DNA from: Shiraia sp. slf14
Lineage: Eukaryota; Ascomycota; Dothideomycetes; Pleosporales; Shiraiaceae
Direction of reading: 5' to 3'
Assembly (NCBI GenBank): GCA_000498155.1
Contig: AXZN01000045.1
Coordinates: 124,001-188,000, forward strand
DNA length: 64,000 nucleotides
Shown here: positions 33,032-44,957 of the stretch, in pieces
Position numbering within the stretch: position 1 is the stretch's first letter
Layout of the letters: each line of letters begins with the position of its first letter
The notes under the pieces: model-generated
Databases searched by the model: none
Seen by the model: the letters and a program-made list of their open reading frames with translations, nothing else
What the model was told of the DNA's origin: nothing
Translations under genes and position numbers: made by a program

Positions 33032-33883
33032 ACGGCAGTAATTACTACATCGAGTCCTGTCAGTTCAGCCTCAGCTTACACCTCACATGGCGTAAACCTT
33101 CTGCATCATAGATCTTCGATCTAGCGGGCCCAGATTGTCTGGTTGCAGCCTGCTACCCCGAGCTTCGGCGGCCTCAAGATGGAACCTCGTGTTAGATCTT
33201 AGCGAACTCCTTTCAAGAGAAGAAATAGAATCCGACGAAGGGCCAGAAAAGCCTCGTGCTACTTTTCCGGAGTTCGAGCCGCGAATGGCATTTCGAACAT
33301 AGTCATCCGGTCGCGTACCGGACTGGCGGTGCCCCACTAGTGCAAGCCTCAGGGTCCCACATGGGTGATAGTCTTGCTCAACGTTGGAAACGCCTTGAGA
33401 AGTCGGGTCATAAGTGATACATGGTCATATGGTTGCTCATAAATTACTAAGGTTGTCGAAAGCCATCGCTCCGAAGACGGTTGGCGAGGGAAGACTAGCT
33501 AGTCTTGAAACGTCAGAGCAGAGTTGGATGGTGTTGAATGGTGATGATGATGAACAATATAAAATCCAAGTTTTCAACCAAACAGGAGAGATATGCAGGC
33601 TATGCAATCTGAAATGGGTACACTGCAGATTTTATATGTTACTTGTAGATGAGCTTTGAGTGAGGAGTGAGGCCATCCTGGCCTATAACCCATATGGTTG
33701 ACTTAGCCGAGTTATCCTAGTGCTTTCCCCCGCATGCGATCACTAGGCCGGACAGTGGCTGCAGACACCTCCGGATTCACACCTCCGACCTACCATCCAT
33801 TCATCAATACTTTGCGACAACCCAACACCAATGCCCGCTGATCGAGAATACCCCCTGTGATACAGCTGCGATATAAGCTCACC
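33032..33883. promoter_or_regulatory. Upstream region of the transcription factor gene
   Basis: 852 bases without a gene. TCCGAC occurs at 33231-33236 and 33784-33789, the motif also clustered upstream of SCOT, which would allow autoregulation. Two CCGG-rich stretches are visible. Nothing else was seen. Confidence 0.4.
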
Positions 33884-36814
33884 ATGGCGCTCAAGCAATG
33901 TAGTATGTGTGATCGCACATTCACCAAACTAGAGCATGTAAAAAGGCATGAAAGATCGCGTAAGTTCAAAGACACCCATCTCCGTGTCTCCTCTGAACAT
34001 TTCTAGATACACGAGAGCGACCATATGAATGTCCAACCTGCAAAAAACACTTCTCCAGGAGGTAGGAACATCACTTCCCTTCGTGATTTTCAGCTAATCC
34101 TCGAGCACAGTGATGTCCTTTTCAGACACTGCAAAGGCCATGCGCAGAATGCTCTGAACCGCTTGAAAAACAACGAGGAGCAACAGAAAAACCAACGAGA
34201 CACTGCGAACGGCCAGCAGTCTCAGGATCAATCAGCTTCACGAAACGGAACCGGCCCGAATCCAGGAGCAACACCACACATCCGCGAAGACGGTCTGTCG
34301 CCACTATCAAGAAGAAGGGAGTCGCAAATAACACAGAATAACGACAGCCACTTCAATCACTTATCGCCCAACGCCCAAAGACCATCTCTGCAAAGGCTGC
34401 CGATTTCCCCGGGAGAAGACAGGATTGAAGCATTGATCAACGCGGCCCAACACCTCGAACCTTCAGCAGACACCCCTTGGCGATCACCGTCACCCATGAT
34501 CATGGCCCGACCTGATCATGCTCATCTCATGAATCGCGGACAGCATGAAAGTATGGGTCCGCCTATTGATCCAGCCATTGATGTTCTCTCTTTCTCACCG
34601 GCCGGGCATGTCTCTAGTTTGGACCAATGGGCCTTCGAACTCGTCCAAAGCAATAATCCAGTTCCAAATCGGACACCAGCAGATGCATTACAGACTTGGC
34701 TGTTCCCACTGGAAGGCGACCTACAGACACCCCAAGACCCACATCATATGGCTGTTGATGGGTTCTTCGACCAGGATGCGTTTCGCAATATCTCCGAGAA
34801 TCAGGCAAGCCCGTCTGGAAGTAGCGTGTCAATAGCAAGTAGAGTGCCTCGAGAGCGGTTTCAGCGAGTGCAGAGTTGCTGGCCATCCAGGCATCGAACA
34901 TCTACTCGTCTGATGCCAGACCTGTGGCAAAGCCTTGCATCATGCGATTGCACAAACATCCTTTCCGAGGTTCCACCAGGAGTTGTGGAGACGCCCATCA
35001 GTGAAAGAGAACGGAGAAATTCAAGATGGGGCCTGGACGAGGAGTGCAGAAGTATGCTTCAAAATGCTCTGCGTGCGATTCCGACAAGATCGGAGTCTTA
35101 TGGTGATACAGCATCGTCCAGTGGTGATGCAACAAGTCCTGGTCTTGAAGGGATCCAATTTCCTCCTGCAGAAATATTGGATATCGCCTTGGAAATGTAT
35201 TTGTATTACTTCCATCCAACACTTCCAATCATTCACATTCCAACATTTTCTGCCAAGAACGCTTCTCGTCCGCTCTTATTATGTATGTGCCTTATCGGAC
35301 TCAGTATCCTGGGTACAGCCGGCGCTGCCAAATTTGTCACAAGAACTTTCCCGGCAGTCCTACAATTAGTCACTTCAGAACTCCAGTCGCTAGCTTCAAC
35401 AAATCATCCTCCACATCGACAATTACGGATAATCGCGACGGGCCTGTTGGCTTTGAATTTGGCTTCGATTACAGGGAGGAAAAGTCGGATTGCTCAGGCT
35501 GAGAGACTATACAGTGAATTGGTCTCAGTAAGTCAAGACAATGTGTTCGTTAGAACCCCCCTGACCAAGATAGATTTCTCAAAAGCAAGGACTATTTGCG
35601 GCGAACGAGGGCGCCTCGGTTGATGCCCTGTTGGATGAGATTGTAGATATCGAAGCGAAGTGGAGAGCATGGTCCAAAGTCGAGTGTGGAAAGCGGTATG
35701 TCAAAACAACAAACTCATTGCTCAGGATATATTAACGGCTTTTAGGATCATATTCGGATTAATCGAAGCCGACTGCTGGTGGGCAGGGTATCTGTCTACA
35801 TCGCCCATGATCCGTCCAGAAACCGTACAAATCCTCCCACCATCAGACTACAACCTCTACCACGTCAACTCCGCCAGTAAATGGATCCACCTCGTACAGC
35901 GCGGCGCACGAATCTACTCGAACCGAATCACACCCTCGTTTCACCCTACACCCGGCCTCAAACTCGACGCCTCAAGCTTCCGAAGTCTCCTCACCCTCCT
36001 TCTCCTCCGCATATACGAATCCAACGACCGCCTCGCACCCGCCACAGGCCCTCAGAAACAACTCGAGCCCTGGCGAATCTACGCCGAAGACCATCGAAGC
36101 CGCGAAATCCTGCCCCTCCTCGTCAACCTCTCCTCCTCCTCCATCGACGCCCTCCGCACCGCAGACCTCAACTCCGCCGTCCTCTGGCACGCCTCCTGCA
36201 TGGTCCTAGGCGCCAACATCCGTTACTTCGAACTCGCCGCCGGCCGCGCTGGCCCCGAGCCCGCCGTCAACGCCTTAGAAGACATATCCGCATGGGCACA
36301 AACGCCCTCAGCCCGACGCTCCGTCCTCCACGCCGCCCACATCTACAAACTGCTCTTCGACCGCAAAGTCTCCGACATCGTCAACCCACACAGCGTCGTC
36401 GCACTCTTCCACGCAGCCCTCGTCCTCGGCCTCTTCATCTTCACCATCCCGCCCACCACCTGCGGCATCAACGACCCCTGCATCGAACTCCTCGACCTCG
36501 TAGACTGGATCTCCGTCGGCCAACTAGGCCTCATAGACACCACATCCACCACCCCGCAACCAAGCTTCCCCTCCGAACACGCCTCCACCATCGTGCAATT
36601 CATCCGCCACGGCGGACCCGTCAGCATAACGGGTATCGCGCTGGAAGGCGGGTACCTCGCAGCGCGGCGCACGCTGCTGCACTGCGCGGACCTGATGGAA
36701 GGTATGGGCCGGTGGAAGTCCCGCACGTTCTCGCAGATATTGCATATTATGTCGGATGATTTGACGGATTATGATAATGCGGATGATGATGTCGAGGGGG
36801 AGGCGGATGCGTGA
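33884..36814 (+). CDS. C2H2 zinc-finger transcription factor with fungal regulatory domain
   Basis: 908-residue nuclear regulator. Exons are 33884-33959, 34007-34061, 34111-35527, 35586-35695 and 35746-36814. Two classical fingers are built across the first two introns: CSMCDRTFTKLEHVKRHERSH and CPTCKKHFSRSDVLFRHCKGH. A Ser/Gln/Pro-rich linker follows, then a middle region starting near LDIALEMYLYYFHPTLPIIHIPTF, as in the fungal-specific transcription factor domain. At the end of the catabolic run it is the obvious candidate regulator (inferred). From about 35830 the coding strand becomes strongly C-rich, unlike the first half, and turns G-rich after about 36640. Confidence 0.92.
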
Positions 36815-37305
36815 CGGTTACTTTCATCTTCGTCTTCCTCGCCGTATCCCGCTGCGAGTCCCGTGGGTGGTGGAGCGCGGAGGCGCAGGTTGGCTGCGAT
36901 TCCGCTTTCGGGATTGAGGGATCTTTGGGGGAGGGGATGAGGATGATTGATGATTTGTTATGATTATATGAATATGGGGGTGGGGTTGGAGTTGGGACTC
37001 TTCAACAGAGCGGGGGTTGGGTGGTTGAATAGGGGTGGGAGGTATGGGAAGCATATGCGGTGTGGATTGGGGGAAAGGCAAAAATGGATGGAAAGGATAT
37101 GCATTGCGTAGGCGTTTGATATGATGATTATGCGAACATAGTTACGACTTTCGTTCGGGGCTGGGTAACAAAATCACGCATCATGAGTAGTATATCACAC
37201 TGATTAATTCATTGGTTTCGAAACCCAAAGACTACTTTACGGGCATATCTGTAGTGACATGTACCTTTCATCCAATTCCCATACCTAGACCCAACTCTCA
37301 AAGAT
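36815..37305. other. Intergenic, G-rich top strand
   Basis: 491 bases between two convergent genes. The left part is very G-rich on top (36901-36960: 24 G, 5 C), completing the strand switch begun inside the transcription factor gene. No gene or repeat unit was seen. Confidence 0.45.
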
Positions 37306-38794
37306 TTATAGTTCGAGGCCTGTGAACTTATGGATCACAGCATCGTACGCCGTGTTGGCGACATTGGCGGCTTGAGCGGCGGCGACCCAAAAGAGTGCCT
37401 TAGGGACTAAGCCGATGACGTTGATGAATGTGGGATGCTGTGGGTACAGGATCATTTGCATTTGTTCAGGGTCAGCGGTATCCTCGATTCCAACCGCAGT
37501 GGTGCTATCCTCGAGAGCTTGTTCAGTAGCTGGAACAGCATGACACTGCTCTGTCTCTTCCAAAGTTGAGATTTGCTCGATAGGAAGATGGTCAACGTTA
37601 CTCTGGTCAACAACAGTGCCCTGTTCAGTTGTCTGGAGAGATTCGGAGCCCAGCTGACTGAAAGGGTCCAGTGACTCAGTGGATATCTGAATGTTATCCA
37701 AATATCCGCCGCGGTCATTCTCTGGCACTGGTTCCATAGGCGCGAGGTCGAGTTTCCGGTGCTTCTCTAAGTCCTCTTCTTCCTTGTCAGCTTCAACACA
37801 CAAGTTCTGAATCTCTTGCGGTATAAAGGTCTTGCGGCGCCCTTTGGTAGGTGACTCCTTCTTTTCCTTGAACTGCTTGAAGAAATCAAGAGTTTTAGTA
37901 AAGGGCGTACCTGTCATGGCGGCGTCCGGAACATTCTCAGAACTCTCACGCTTGGGTGTCTCATTGAGCAGGGATTGACCATTTTGCGTGGCCGAGTTGG
38001 ACTTATGACCTGGAGAAAAGAGGCGTGACGTTCTGCGATCGAACATTTCTAGAGACTATTTGAATGTTAATAATAACTCTTTTGTGGTTGAGTAATCTGT
38101 GGGTAAGTACCTCATTTTCAATATCGTTGTCTCCAACAATACTGAGTCCAGTTTGTGCTTGATACGCCTGGGTTGCGTTGAACACGAAATCGTGAGGAGC
38201 TTCTATGATACCGTCATACTCAAGTTGCCGAATCTTTTCTTGCTCCAAGAACTGCTTGGTCAACTCATTTTCAAGAATAGCACGCTGGAGGTCCGCCTTT
38301 CCTGTCTTGCCACGCATAAGCGCATCGTGAACATAGTCCTTGGGGACTTCCTGGCCCGTTACGTATCCTTTACTTGGGTCAATAATGTTCATCCAATCAT
38401 GAATGTCATCTTTATCACCATCGCTATACTGATCTTCCTCATGCGCATTATCTGCAACGTCATTCAGATCCATACTAGCGTCCTCATCCACATATCCTTC
38501 GTCGACTTCATCGCGAAAGCTGAGCTGCTCGTCTCCAACATACAATGCGGTATTCTCGTTGTAGGTGGACGCGCTGAAGTGGCTCTCACCATCTGTAGTA
38601 CTGTGTGGAGAAGGTCCGTCTGAGTCTTTCAGGAGTGTGTCGATAGAGCAGTTTGTTGTGGCCAGGGAAGACGTGAGACGTGACTGCGATGCCACTGCAG
38701 CATTGCTTGTTGACTCGGGCGCAGCGCGTTCAGGAGAAGCATTGGGAATCGTTGCACCATGCATCTTGTCGCCGTTCGAGGTAGGAGAAGCCAT
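37306..38794 (-). CDS. Unknown acidic protein
   Basis: 477-residue protein with no family I recognise. Exons are 38111-38794 and 37306-38055. The N-terminal half is low-complexity and acidic (DEVDEGYVDEDASMDLNDV, EEDQYSDGDKDD). A short ordered stretch includes DWMNIIDPSKGYVTGQEVP and KADLQRAILENELTKQFLEQE, a likely helix. After a basic patch (SPTKGRRKTFIPQEIQ) the C terminus is hydrophobic (INVIGLVPKALFWVAAAQAAN), possibly a membrane or hairpin segment. The upstream in-frame codon at 38935 is TTG; the ATG at 38794 is used. Confidence 0.8.
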
Positions 38795-39028
38795 GATGCA
38801 GCGCGGTTGAGGTATAATCGCGCGACACGCAAGGTGGAGTAGAAGAGACGACGAGGTACGGAAGAAAAACAAGACTTTGTATTTTGATCCAAGCTGCCGC
38901 AAAATGGAAGGTACGCGTAGCTTTGTTGTTGCCAATTTAGTTGCTATGGCAGGAGCGTTTGTGGCTCCACAAAAAAAGAAAGATGCCTGAAGTGAAAATG
39001 AAAGTGAAAGGAATAATGATCAGTGAAG

Positions 39029-40705
39029 TCATGCTTCCACCTCCATGCCCTCTTCACTGACCTTCACACCTCTGAGTACATAGCCGTCTTTCCTCGCCGC
39101 CTGAGCTTCCTTGATGATTGTCTCTACGGCTTTTTCACTTCTGGGCATCCACCTCACTTTATACACCTTTGCTGTCGTCATAGCGCCTTCAGATTCGAAC
39201 GCTGCGTCACTAGAATCGACGTGCATCTGGTTGCCTGCTTCATCTAGGGGAGGCAGAATGTCAAATGCCCACAGTAGTTTTGCGAGAACAATGAACATGC
39301 TATTTTCCGCGAGGTGAACTCCAGAGCATATTCTACGGCCTGCACCAAAGGCCCAATGATCACGAGCTGAGGCTGGACCTCCAGCATAATGGCCTGATCC
39401 GAGAGGATGGTTTAGAAAGCGGTCTGGATTAAAGCGATGCGGCTCTGGAAAGTATTTTGGATCGTAATGGATGGGATATTGCTGTAGGCAAACCACTGAG
39501 TTGGCAGGAATATAAGTATCTTTATACGTTATGGGTGCAGTGGTATAATGAGGTGTGCCCATACTGGTGACAGGCCGCATGCGTAGTGTCTCTTTAACAA
39601 TCGCTCGAATGTACGGTAGATCCCGCTCGTCATCGTATGAAGGAGATCTTTTAGCACTGGTGACGCGATCGATTTCCGCGTGTGCTTTTCGACGAACTTC
39701 TGGATTAGCACTCAGATAGAGGATTGCCGTGTTGAGTGCAGCTGAAGTCGTTTCACTGCCAGCCTCTATCATACTACCGGCTAGGAATGCAGCTTGGAGC
39801 TCCTTGATGCCTTGCTTCTCATAATCGCTTTCGATGAACTGCTTTACGAAACATTCAGGTGCTTGTTTCGTTTCCATTTGCGTCTTGAGGGAAGTCCAGA
39901 AGGACATCCAAAGATTCGCCTGCTTTTCAAAAAGAGGTTGAAGGCCTTTGCGCCACCACTGCAATTGTATGGGAAGCTTCCCAAGAAAAGGCAACGCATC
40001 TGCGAGGTAGGCTCCAGGTTTTCCTACGACTGAGAAGTCGCTCATGAGACTGTATATACCATGAACTTCATCGCAGTCCTGCCCGAATAAGCTTTATACA
40101 GGAATTGGCACTGTTTCAGCACTCACCCATTGGGGTATTCGTCGCCCATATGTACTTGTCATGATCACACTAACAGTATATCTTCTGATTGCCATATAAC
40201 TGACATCATTGCCCTTCGTTTGATCCGCGCCGTTCAAAATCTCTTCTACAAGCATTTTTGCCTCGAATTCTTGGCTTGGTTTAAACGTGGCACTCACAGC
40301 CGGTGTCAATAACTTATGGCTTGTGCCTCTTAATTTTCGCCATTCTGGTCCATAAGGCATGAGAAGAAATCGCATGCCACCACTCAATGTGTCACCAGCA
40401 ACTGGCTGTGGATTTCGCGAGCTGGTATAAGCTGATTGTTTATCGAGAATATCCTTGCAAGCATCGGGCGAACAGATCATGTACCAATCATTCCAGCCCA
40501 ATCGAATTTTGTACAGCTCGCCATACTCGCGAGCCCATGTCGTAATTTGTTGGTGTGGCTGGCGGCCAAGTTGGTGTGCGTTGCCTAATATTGGCAAGCC
40601 GGCTGGTCCAGGAGCATGATGTGTACCAGGTGGTGGCCGTCTGGTGTAACTTTTGTAGATGGTATATAAAATGACCAATACAAAAAGCAAAGCGAGTGTA
40701 TACAT
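39029..40705 (-). CDS. Cytochrome P450 monooxygenase
   Basis: 542-residue microsomal-type P450. Exons are 40127-40705 and 39029-40078. N-terminal anchor YTLALLFVLVILYTIY, then PPPGTHHAPGPAGLPILGN. I-helix AGSMIEAGSETTSA; K-helix KETLRMRP; PERF region FNPDRFL; haem loop FGAGRRICSGVHLAE with the axial Cys. It looks like the CYP64/CYP620-type fungal enzymes often annotated as O-methylsterigmatocystin oxidoreductase-like, but no polyketide genes are nearby, so that label says little about its substrate. Different in sequence and clan from the P450 at 11230-13153. Confidence 0.94.
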
Positions 40706-41702
40706 GTGGGGCGGATGGAATTAGTCTGACCTGTAGAAGGAGAAGAGGAGAAAATCAAGGAACAAAAACAAATTAATTTTGACGAGTCGTACAGACTTCA
40801 TATGTGCTTACGATTGACTTTTTTGTCATTGTATATAAAAGCACGTGGCAATCGGAGGTATGCATGCCTTCCCCACATTGTCGGACATATAAACCCTAGG
40901 TGAGGGGAAAACAATGCTGGCGGTCTGTAGGCTTTTGGGGATACATACTAGACAGGCGAATCGGGCCGTTCTTAATTAAAGGCTAGTTTCGGTAGTCGTG
41001 AATATGTTGATTCTACGAAGGAGTGCTTTTATGGTAAGTGACACCTTATGAAGCCGCTATAACTGTGGTAGATTATAGGAAAGCGATAGAGGAAGAAACG
41101 TCCTGCGTAGCTTTCACAGCGACGATAGCATTACAGCAAGCTGAAGTGTGCAAAGCCTCAATTAAGTAACAGAGTTTGTTTATCTACGTACGTGTAGTCT
41201 GTGGGGTAGTTATGATAGTTCTTTTAGTGATAGTCACTTATGAATGTCACAGTGCTACTCAAGATGGGGCTTAAGGCAAGAAATTGGATTTTAGGTATGA
41301 TGAAGGCTCAAATGAAATGAAAATAGCCGTAGATTGAAAACACAAACAGAAATATCATCGAGGTAGATTCAATGGCGCCGTGAGGGCGAGGACGCCACAG
41401 GAGTGCAATGTGGGCCATGATGGGGAAGTGTGGAGGTGGGCGGAACTAGTGGAGAGCTGTTCTGGTCCTTCCTTCCTCCGACTGCCAAATATCCGTCAAG
41501 GAAGGAGCGCAACACCTAATCGATATCAGCTGTGCTTCAATGACCTCACTTTTTAGTTTCTTAGTGAGATGGTCACTTCAAGAAATGTCGAAAGTGATAT
41601 GAGCAATCGTCTTCTTATTCAGCCGGCCTGTCGGTTTTCCGACAGGCCGAAGTACCTCACATCGAGTTCCGTCCGGCGATGGTTGCAGCGTAGTAGCTTG
41701 CC
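40706..41702. other. Intergenic, P450 / DUF924 divergent region
   Basis: 997 bases with no supported gene. It holds the promoters of two divergent genes and, near its right end, a perfect inverted repeat annotated separately. Confidence 0.45.
41624..41649 (+). repeat. Perfect 11-bp inverted repeat with TTTT loop
   Basis: CGGCCTGTCGG (41624-41634), TTTT, then CCGACAGGCCG (41639-41649). It lies 53 bases upstream of the DUF924 start codon, so it would form a stable hairpin in the 5' leader if transcribed, or act as a palindromic protein site in DNA. Confidence 0.75.
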
Positions 41703-42629
41703 ATGGCTTTTGTTCGCGCCTTGAAGCATGTCGCGCTTGTTATATTACTACTAACCGTCGCCCAAATGCTTACTCCATTCACAGGTCGACTTTTGACACG
41801 CTTCTCACGTACAGCTCCCTTTTCGCGCCGCACAATGTCCACTTTCAAGCTCGACAGCAATGTATTTAATGCAACATTGTACAAACAGCTCACCGACGTA
41901 TGGCTTCCAGGCGTCGATCTGAAAGGCGAACAGCTCGATCAAAGCGTTTTGAAGCGCTGGTTCGTACCCACTCCAGACGAACGAGATGCTTTTGATAAAG
42001 TCTGTAGAGACCAGTTCGCCCACGCGCTGGACGCCATTGGGCCTGACGCACTCCCTGAACCCACAGCACAGCCGTTCATCGATGAGATCACTCGCATCGC
42101 AAAAGAGGACCCTTCCGACAATGGCTCTAAAGCTGCCTGGACAGCTCTCAGCCTAGCACTTCTGCTCGATCAGATCCCTCGCAATCTCTATCGTACCAAC
42201 GAAAGCCTGCGCAAGGTTTATAACCACTACGACGTCATGTCGTATTCCCTGGCGCGCGCGCTATTACATTCGCCTTCAATTGTACCCCGCGTTGACTTGC
42301 ACCCGCAATGGCGTCTCTCAGCTGCACACAGAATTTGGTTCTATATGCCATTGGTACACTCAGAGGATGTGGAGGCGCACAAGTACTTGGACAGCATCAT
42401 TGACGAGTTCAAGGAAGAACTGGGAGAATTGGAAGGTCTCAAGGGTAGCAAAGGACTCATTGAAGGTATTTTGAAATCCGAGAAGGACCACAGAGACATT
42501 ATCGATAGATTTGGACGATACCCCCATAGAAATGAAGCTCTAGGCAGGGAAAGCACAGAGGAAGAGAAGAAGTTCCTCGCCGACGGCGGTGCAACGTTTG
42601 GAGTAGGGCAAAAGAAGAGCGAGACATAG
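41703..42629 (+). CDS. DUF924 family protein
   Basis: Single-exon, 308 residues. The DUF924 (TPR-like alpha-helical) core runs from about residue 55: VLKRWFVPTPDERDAFDKVC, LALLLDQIPRNLYR, YMPLVHSEDVEAHKY, and the C-terminal DRFGRYPHRNEALGR, which is highly conserved. Molecular function of the family is not known. The first 44 residues (FVRALKHVALVILLLTVAQM) form a hydrophobic plus basic leader. A second start at 41835 (MSTFKLDSN) would give a cytosolic form that matches the usual family start, so dual targeting is possible. Confidence 0.9.
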   Translation: MAFVRALKHVALVILLLTVAQMLTPFTGRLLTRFSRTAPFSRRTMSTFKLDSNVFNATLYKQLTDVWLPGVDLKGEQLDQSVLKRWFVPTPDERDAFDKVCRDQFAHALDAIGPDALPEPTAQPFIDEITRIAKEDPSDNGSKAAWTALSLALLLDQIPRNLYRTNESLRKVYNHYDVMSYSLARALLHSPSIVPRVDLHPQWRLSAAHRIWFYMPLVHSEDVEAHKYLDSIIDEFKEELGELEGLKGSKGLIEGILKSEKDHRDIIDRFGRYPHRNEALGRESTEEEKKFLADGGATFGVGQKKSET

Positions 42630-42832
42630 ACATAGTAGCAGACATTAATACATCCAGTGTTCCTGCCCAACAATCTAGAGTAGGTATTGATTACTTTGTC
42701 GGCATTCCCACTGACACACCCCAGCCTACCAGATTGCGCGAGGTCTCGCTGCGACCCGCAACGGCCTAAACTATTCTCAACCACCCTGACAACCAAAAAC
42801 ATATCCCGATCCCCAAAAAGCAAAAAGAAGAA

Positions 42833-42921
42833 GGGTCTTGCCGCGACTCGAACGCGGGGCCTCTCGCACATTTTGCTCGGGAAAACCCTAAGCGAGAATC
42901 ATACCACTAGACCACAAGACC
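42833..42921 (-). tRNA. tRNA-Pro(AGG) with a 17-base intron
   Basis: Acceptor stem GGTCTTG/CAAGACC with discriminator C, T arm CGCG-TTCGAGT-CGCG, anticodon stem CTCGC/GCGAG and loop TTAGGGT, giving anticodon AGG (read as IGG). The intron TTTTCCCGAGCAAAATG sits one base 3' of the anticodon, the standard nuclear position. Removing it leaves 72 bases. CCA is not encoded, as expected. Confidence 0.93.
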
Positions 42922-43457
42922 TTCGATGGTGAGCTTGTTAGATTTCGATGGAAAGAATTGGAAATGTTTGCTTTATGTAGTGATTGAAAAAGTGTGAAGG
43001 GGTGGTGCTGTGGTTAGGTTTTCAACGTTGCAGCCTAATGAAATTTTGACGTAAAGAGCAAGCACGGTGTGCGAATGATTCGCGCGACGGGCCGATTGTA
43101 GTCCGGTTACATTGGTCGAATCGCGCAACTTGGATTTGAATGTCATTACGGAGTACTAGAGTCAAATTGATTCCAAAGCACCATAGTAGTTTCATTATAA
43201 TTGATAACATTTTTTTTTCCTTAAAATTAGCATCAATTACTATACTCTGACCCATGCGCACATTCTGTAATAATGATACCTGTGACGTCGGCTACGCGGA
43301 CCGAACTTCTACGACATCACGAACGCGCCTGCAAGCTCTTCACTTTCCATGCCTCTACTACCCGAACAGAAGGCCGAAATACTGCATATGATTAGCTACA
43401 GATGCATCCATTCTGCCTCGTGAACATTTTACGTAGTTTTTGGTAAGTAGGGTCACC
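42922..43457. other. Intergenic, no gene seen
   Basis: 536 bases. A poly-T tract (about 43208-43217) and a TGACGTC CRE/ATF-like site (43283-43289) lie upstream of the next gene. Nothing else was found. Confidence 0.4.
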
Positions 43458-44957
43458 ATGGTCAGGCTTTTTATCCCAGAAGGTATGTTCCTACACACAT
43501 TGTACACTGGCGACATGTCATTCTAATGCATTGCAGGCGAGGGACAACTCCCTCTGACGCGTCGCCCGCCCAATCCTTTCGCAGCCAATTCCAAGATTGT
43601 TCGCGAGCCATGGCGGAATACTCTATGTGCCGTTGGCATTACCACATTTCTCGCGCTGGTGGGCAAATCGCGTCCAGGCACCTTCCTCAAAACCACGGCT
43701 TATTTGAGTGCCGCGACGATTCCTATTTCGGTAGCCGACGAATATCTCCAAAGACGACTGAACAGACTTGCCTTCAAGATGGAGAAGATTGAGCCAGCAC
43801 CAAGCAAGCTGTGGGAAAGGACTAAACACTGGACTGTGGAAGATGTCATCATAAATGGGGGGATCTTAGGGATGTTCCTTGTGCTCCAACCACGAGCATT
43901 ACCAGGCGTATATGGATGGAAACGATTCCTTGGAGCTGCAACGGTAGGAGGTGCATTGGGAGGGTATGCCGGCCAAATGTACCTCGGTCGCTTGCCTTCG
44001 CATCACTTGGATCTCGTTGACCAGCTAGATGCTCAAACCCAGAAACTATACTATATGAAATTGCTGCATTCTCAAACGAAAGATTCACTGTCCCGGCTGG
44101 ATCAAGCATTATTGACTTTCTATTCTTGGCCGAGTCTGCGTCATTCTTGGAACCCCTTAGCACCTCCACATGTATCGAGACAGGAAGATATTTTTCAACA
44201 GGTAACAGCATCTATCGGGCATGAGTCCGATGAGGATGATGACGGCGAGGAGCCTTCGCAACCAGACATAGTACAGCAAACCATCATTCAGCTCGAATTC
44301 AGCAAGGGTGAACTAAACGGACCTGATATCGAACATGGGTACCGCGCATACAAAGACAAGTTCTCAGAACGGGATGCACATGCTTTACAAGCGTGGCTTG
44401 ATGGATTGAAAGAAGTTGGCGAAAGGTCCGCGCTCGAGGCGCAATATATGTGGGAGTATCTGGCTATGAAGGAACACGAATTTTACAAACTCGCCGACGA
44501 CGATAGCGAGAAAGATACCCTGCGACGGCAAATCCAGCTACTCAACAATCTAGCTGCCCATTTTACATTGCGAGCCTCCATATACGCTTACCACATTGCC
44601 GATGGGCGCAAACGGCTCCAACAAGTCGACGATCACAATAACACACCGACTGATCAAGCCCTAGCCCTTCCAACCGAGCTGAGACCTGTCAACCTCCCAG
44701 AGAATTGGAAAGATTCGTGTGCCCCACATCTAGTCACTGAACAAGTTCGTGTCAACTGGATCAGACAGAAACAGGTCGTAGGATTTCTTGAGCAAAGTAT
44801 CGAAGCGCATGAGGAAGCTGGAAAGCCTGAAGACCAGAACTCCAAACATCTACGTAAGAACCTGGAAGAAATGAGAAAGAATGTCCGTGGTACAGAAAAA
44901 TTGTTAAAGGATTTGGAAGAACGAGTGCACAAGGCTGATCAACGTTCTGGCATATGA
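43458..44957 (+). CDS. Unknown protein with N-terminal membrane segments and coiled coil
   Basis: 481 residues. Exons are 43458-43482 (25 bases) and 43537-44957. I do not recognise the family. The N-terminal third has hydrophobic stretches (TLCAVGITTFLALVG, TAYLSAATIPISVAD and the Gly-rich FLGAATVGGALGGYAGQMYLG), suggesting an organelle membrane protein. The middle has an acidic run (ESDEDDDGEEPSQPD). The C-terminal ~80 residues are charged and helical with heptad character (KHLRKNLEEMRKNVRGTEKL), likely a coiled coil. The short first exon gives a start of MVRLFIPEGEGQLPLTRR. Confidence 0.82.

Noticed and set aside
35881..36759. 292-codon plus ORF rich in Pro, Arg and His
   Set aside because: It overlaps the transcription factor in another frame and its composition follows from the C-rich coding strand.
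37306..40705. Secondary-metabolite cluster around the second P450
   Set aside because: No PKS, NRPS, terpene cyclase or prenyltransferase gene is nearby; neighbours are unrelated.
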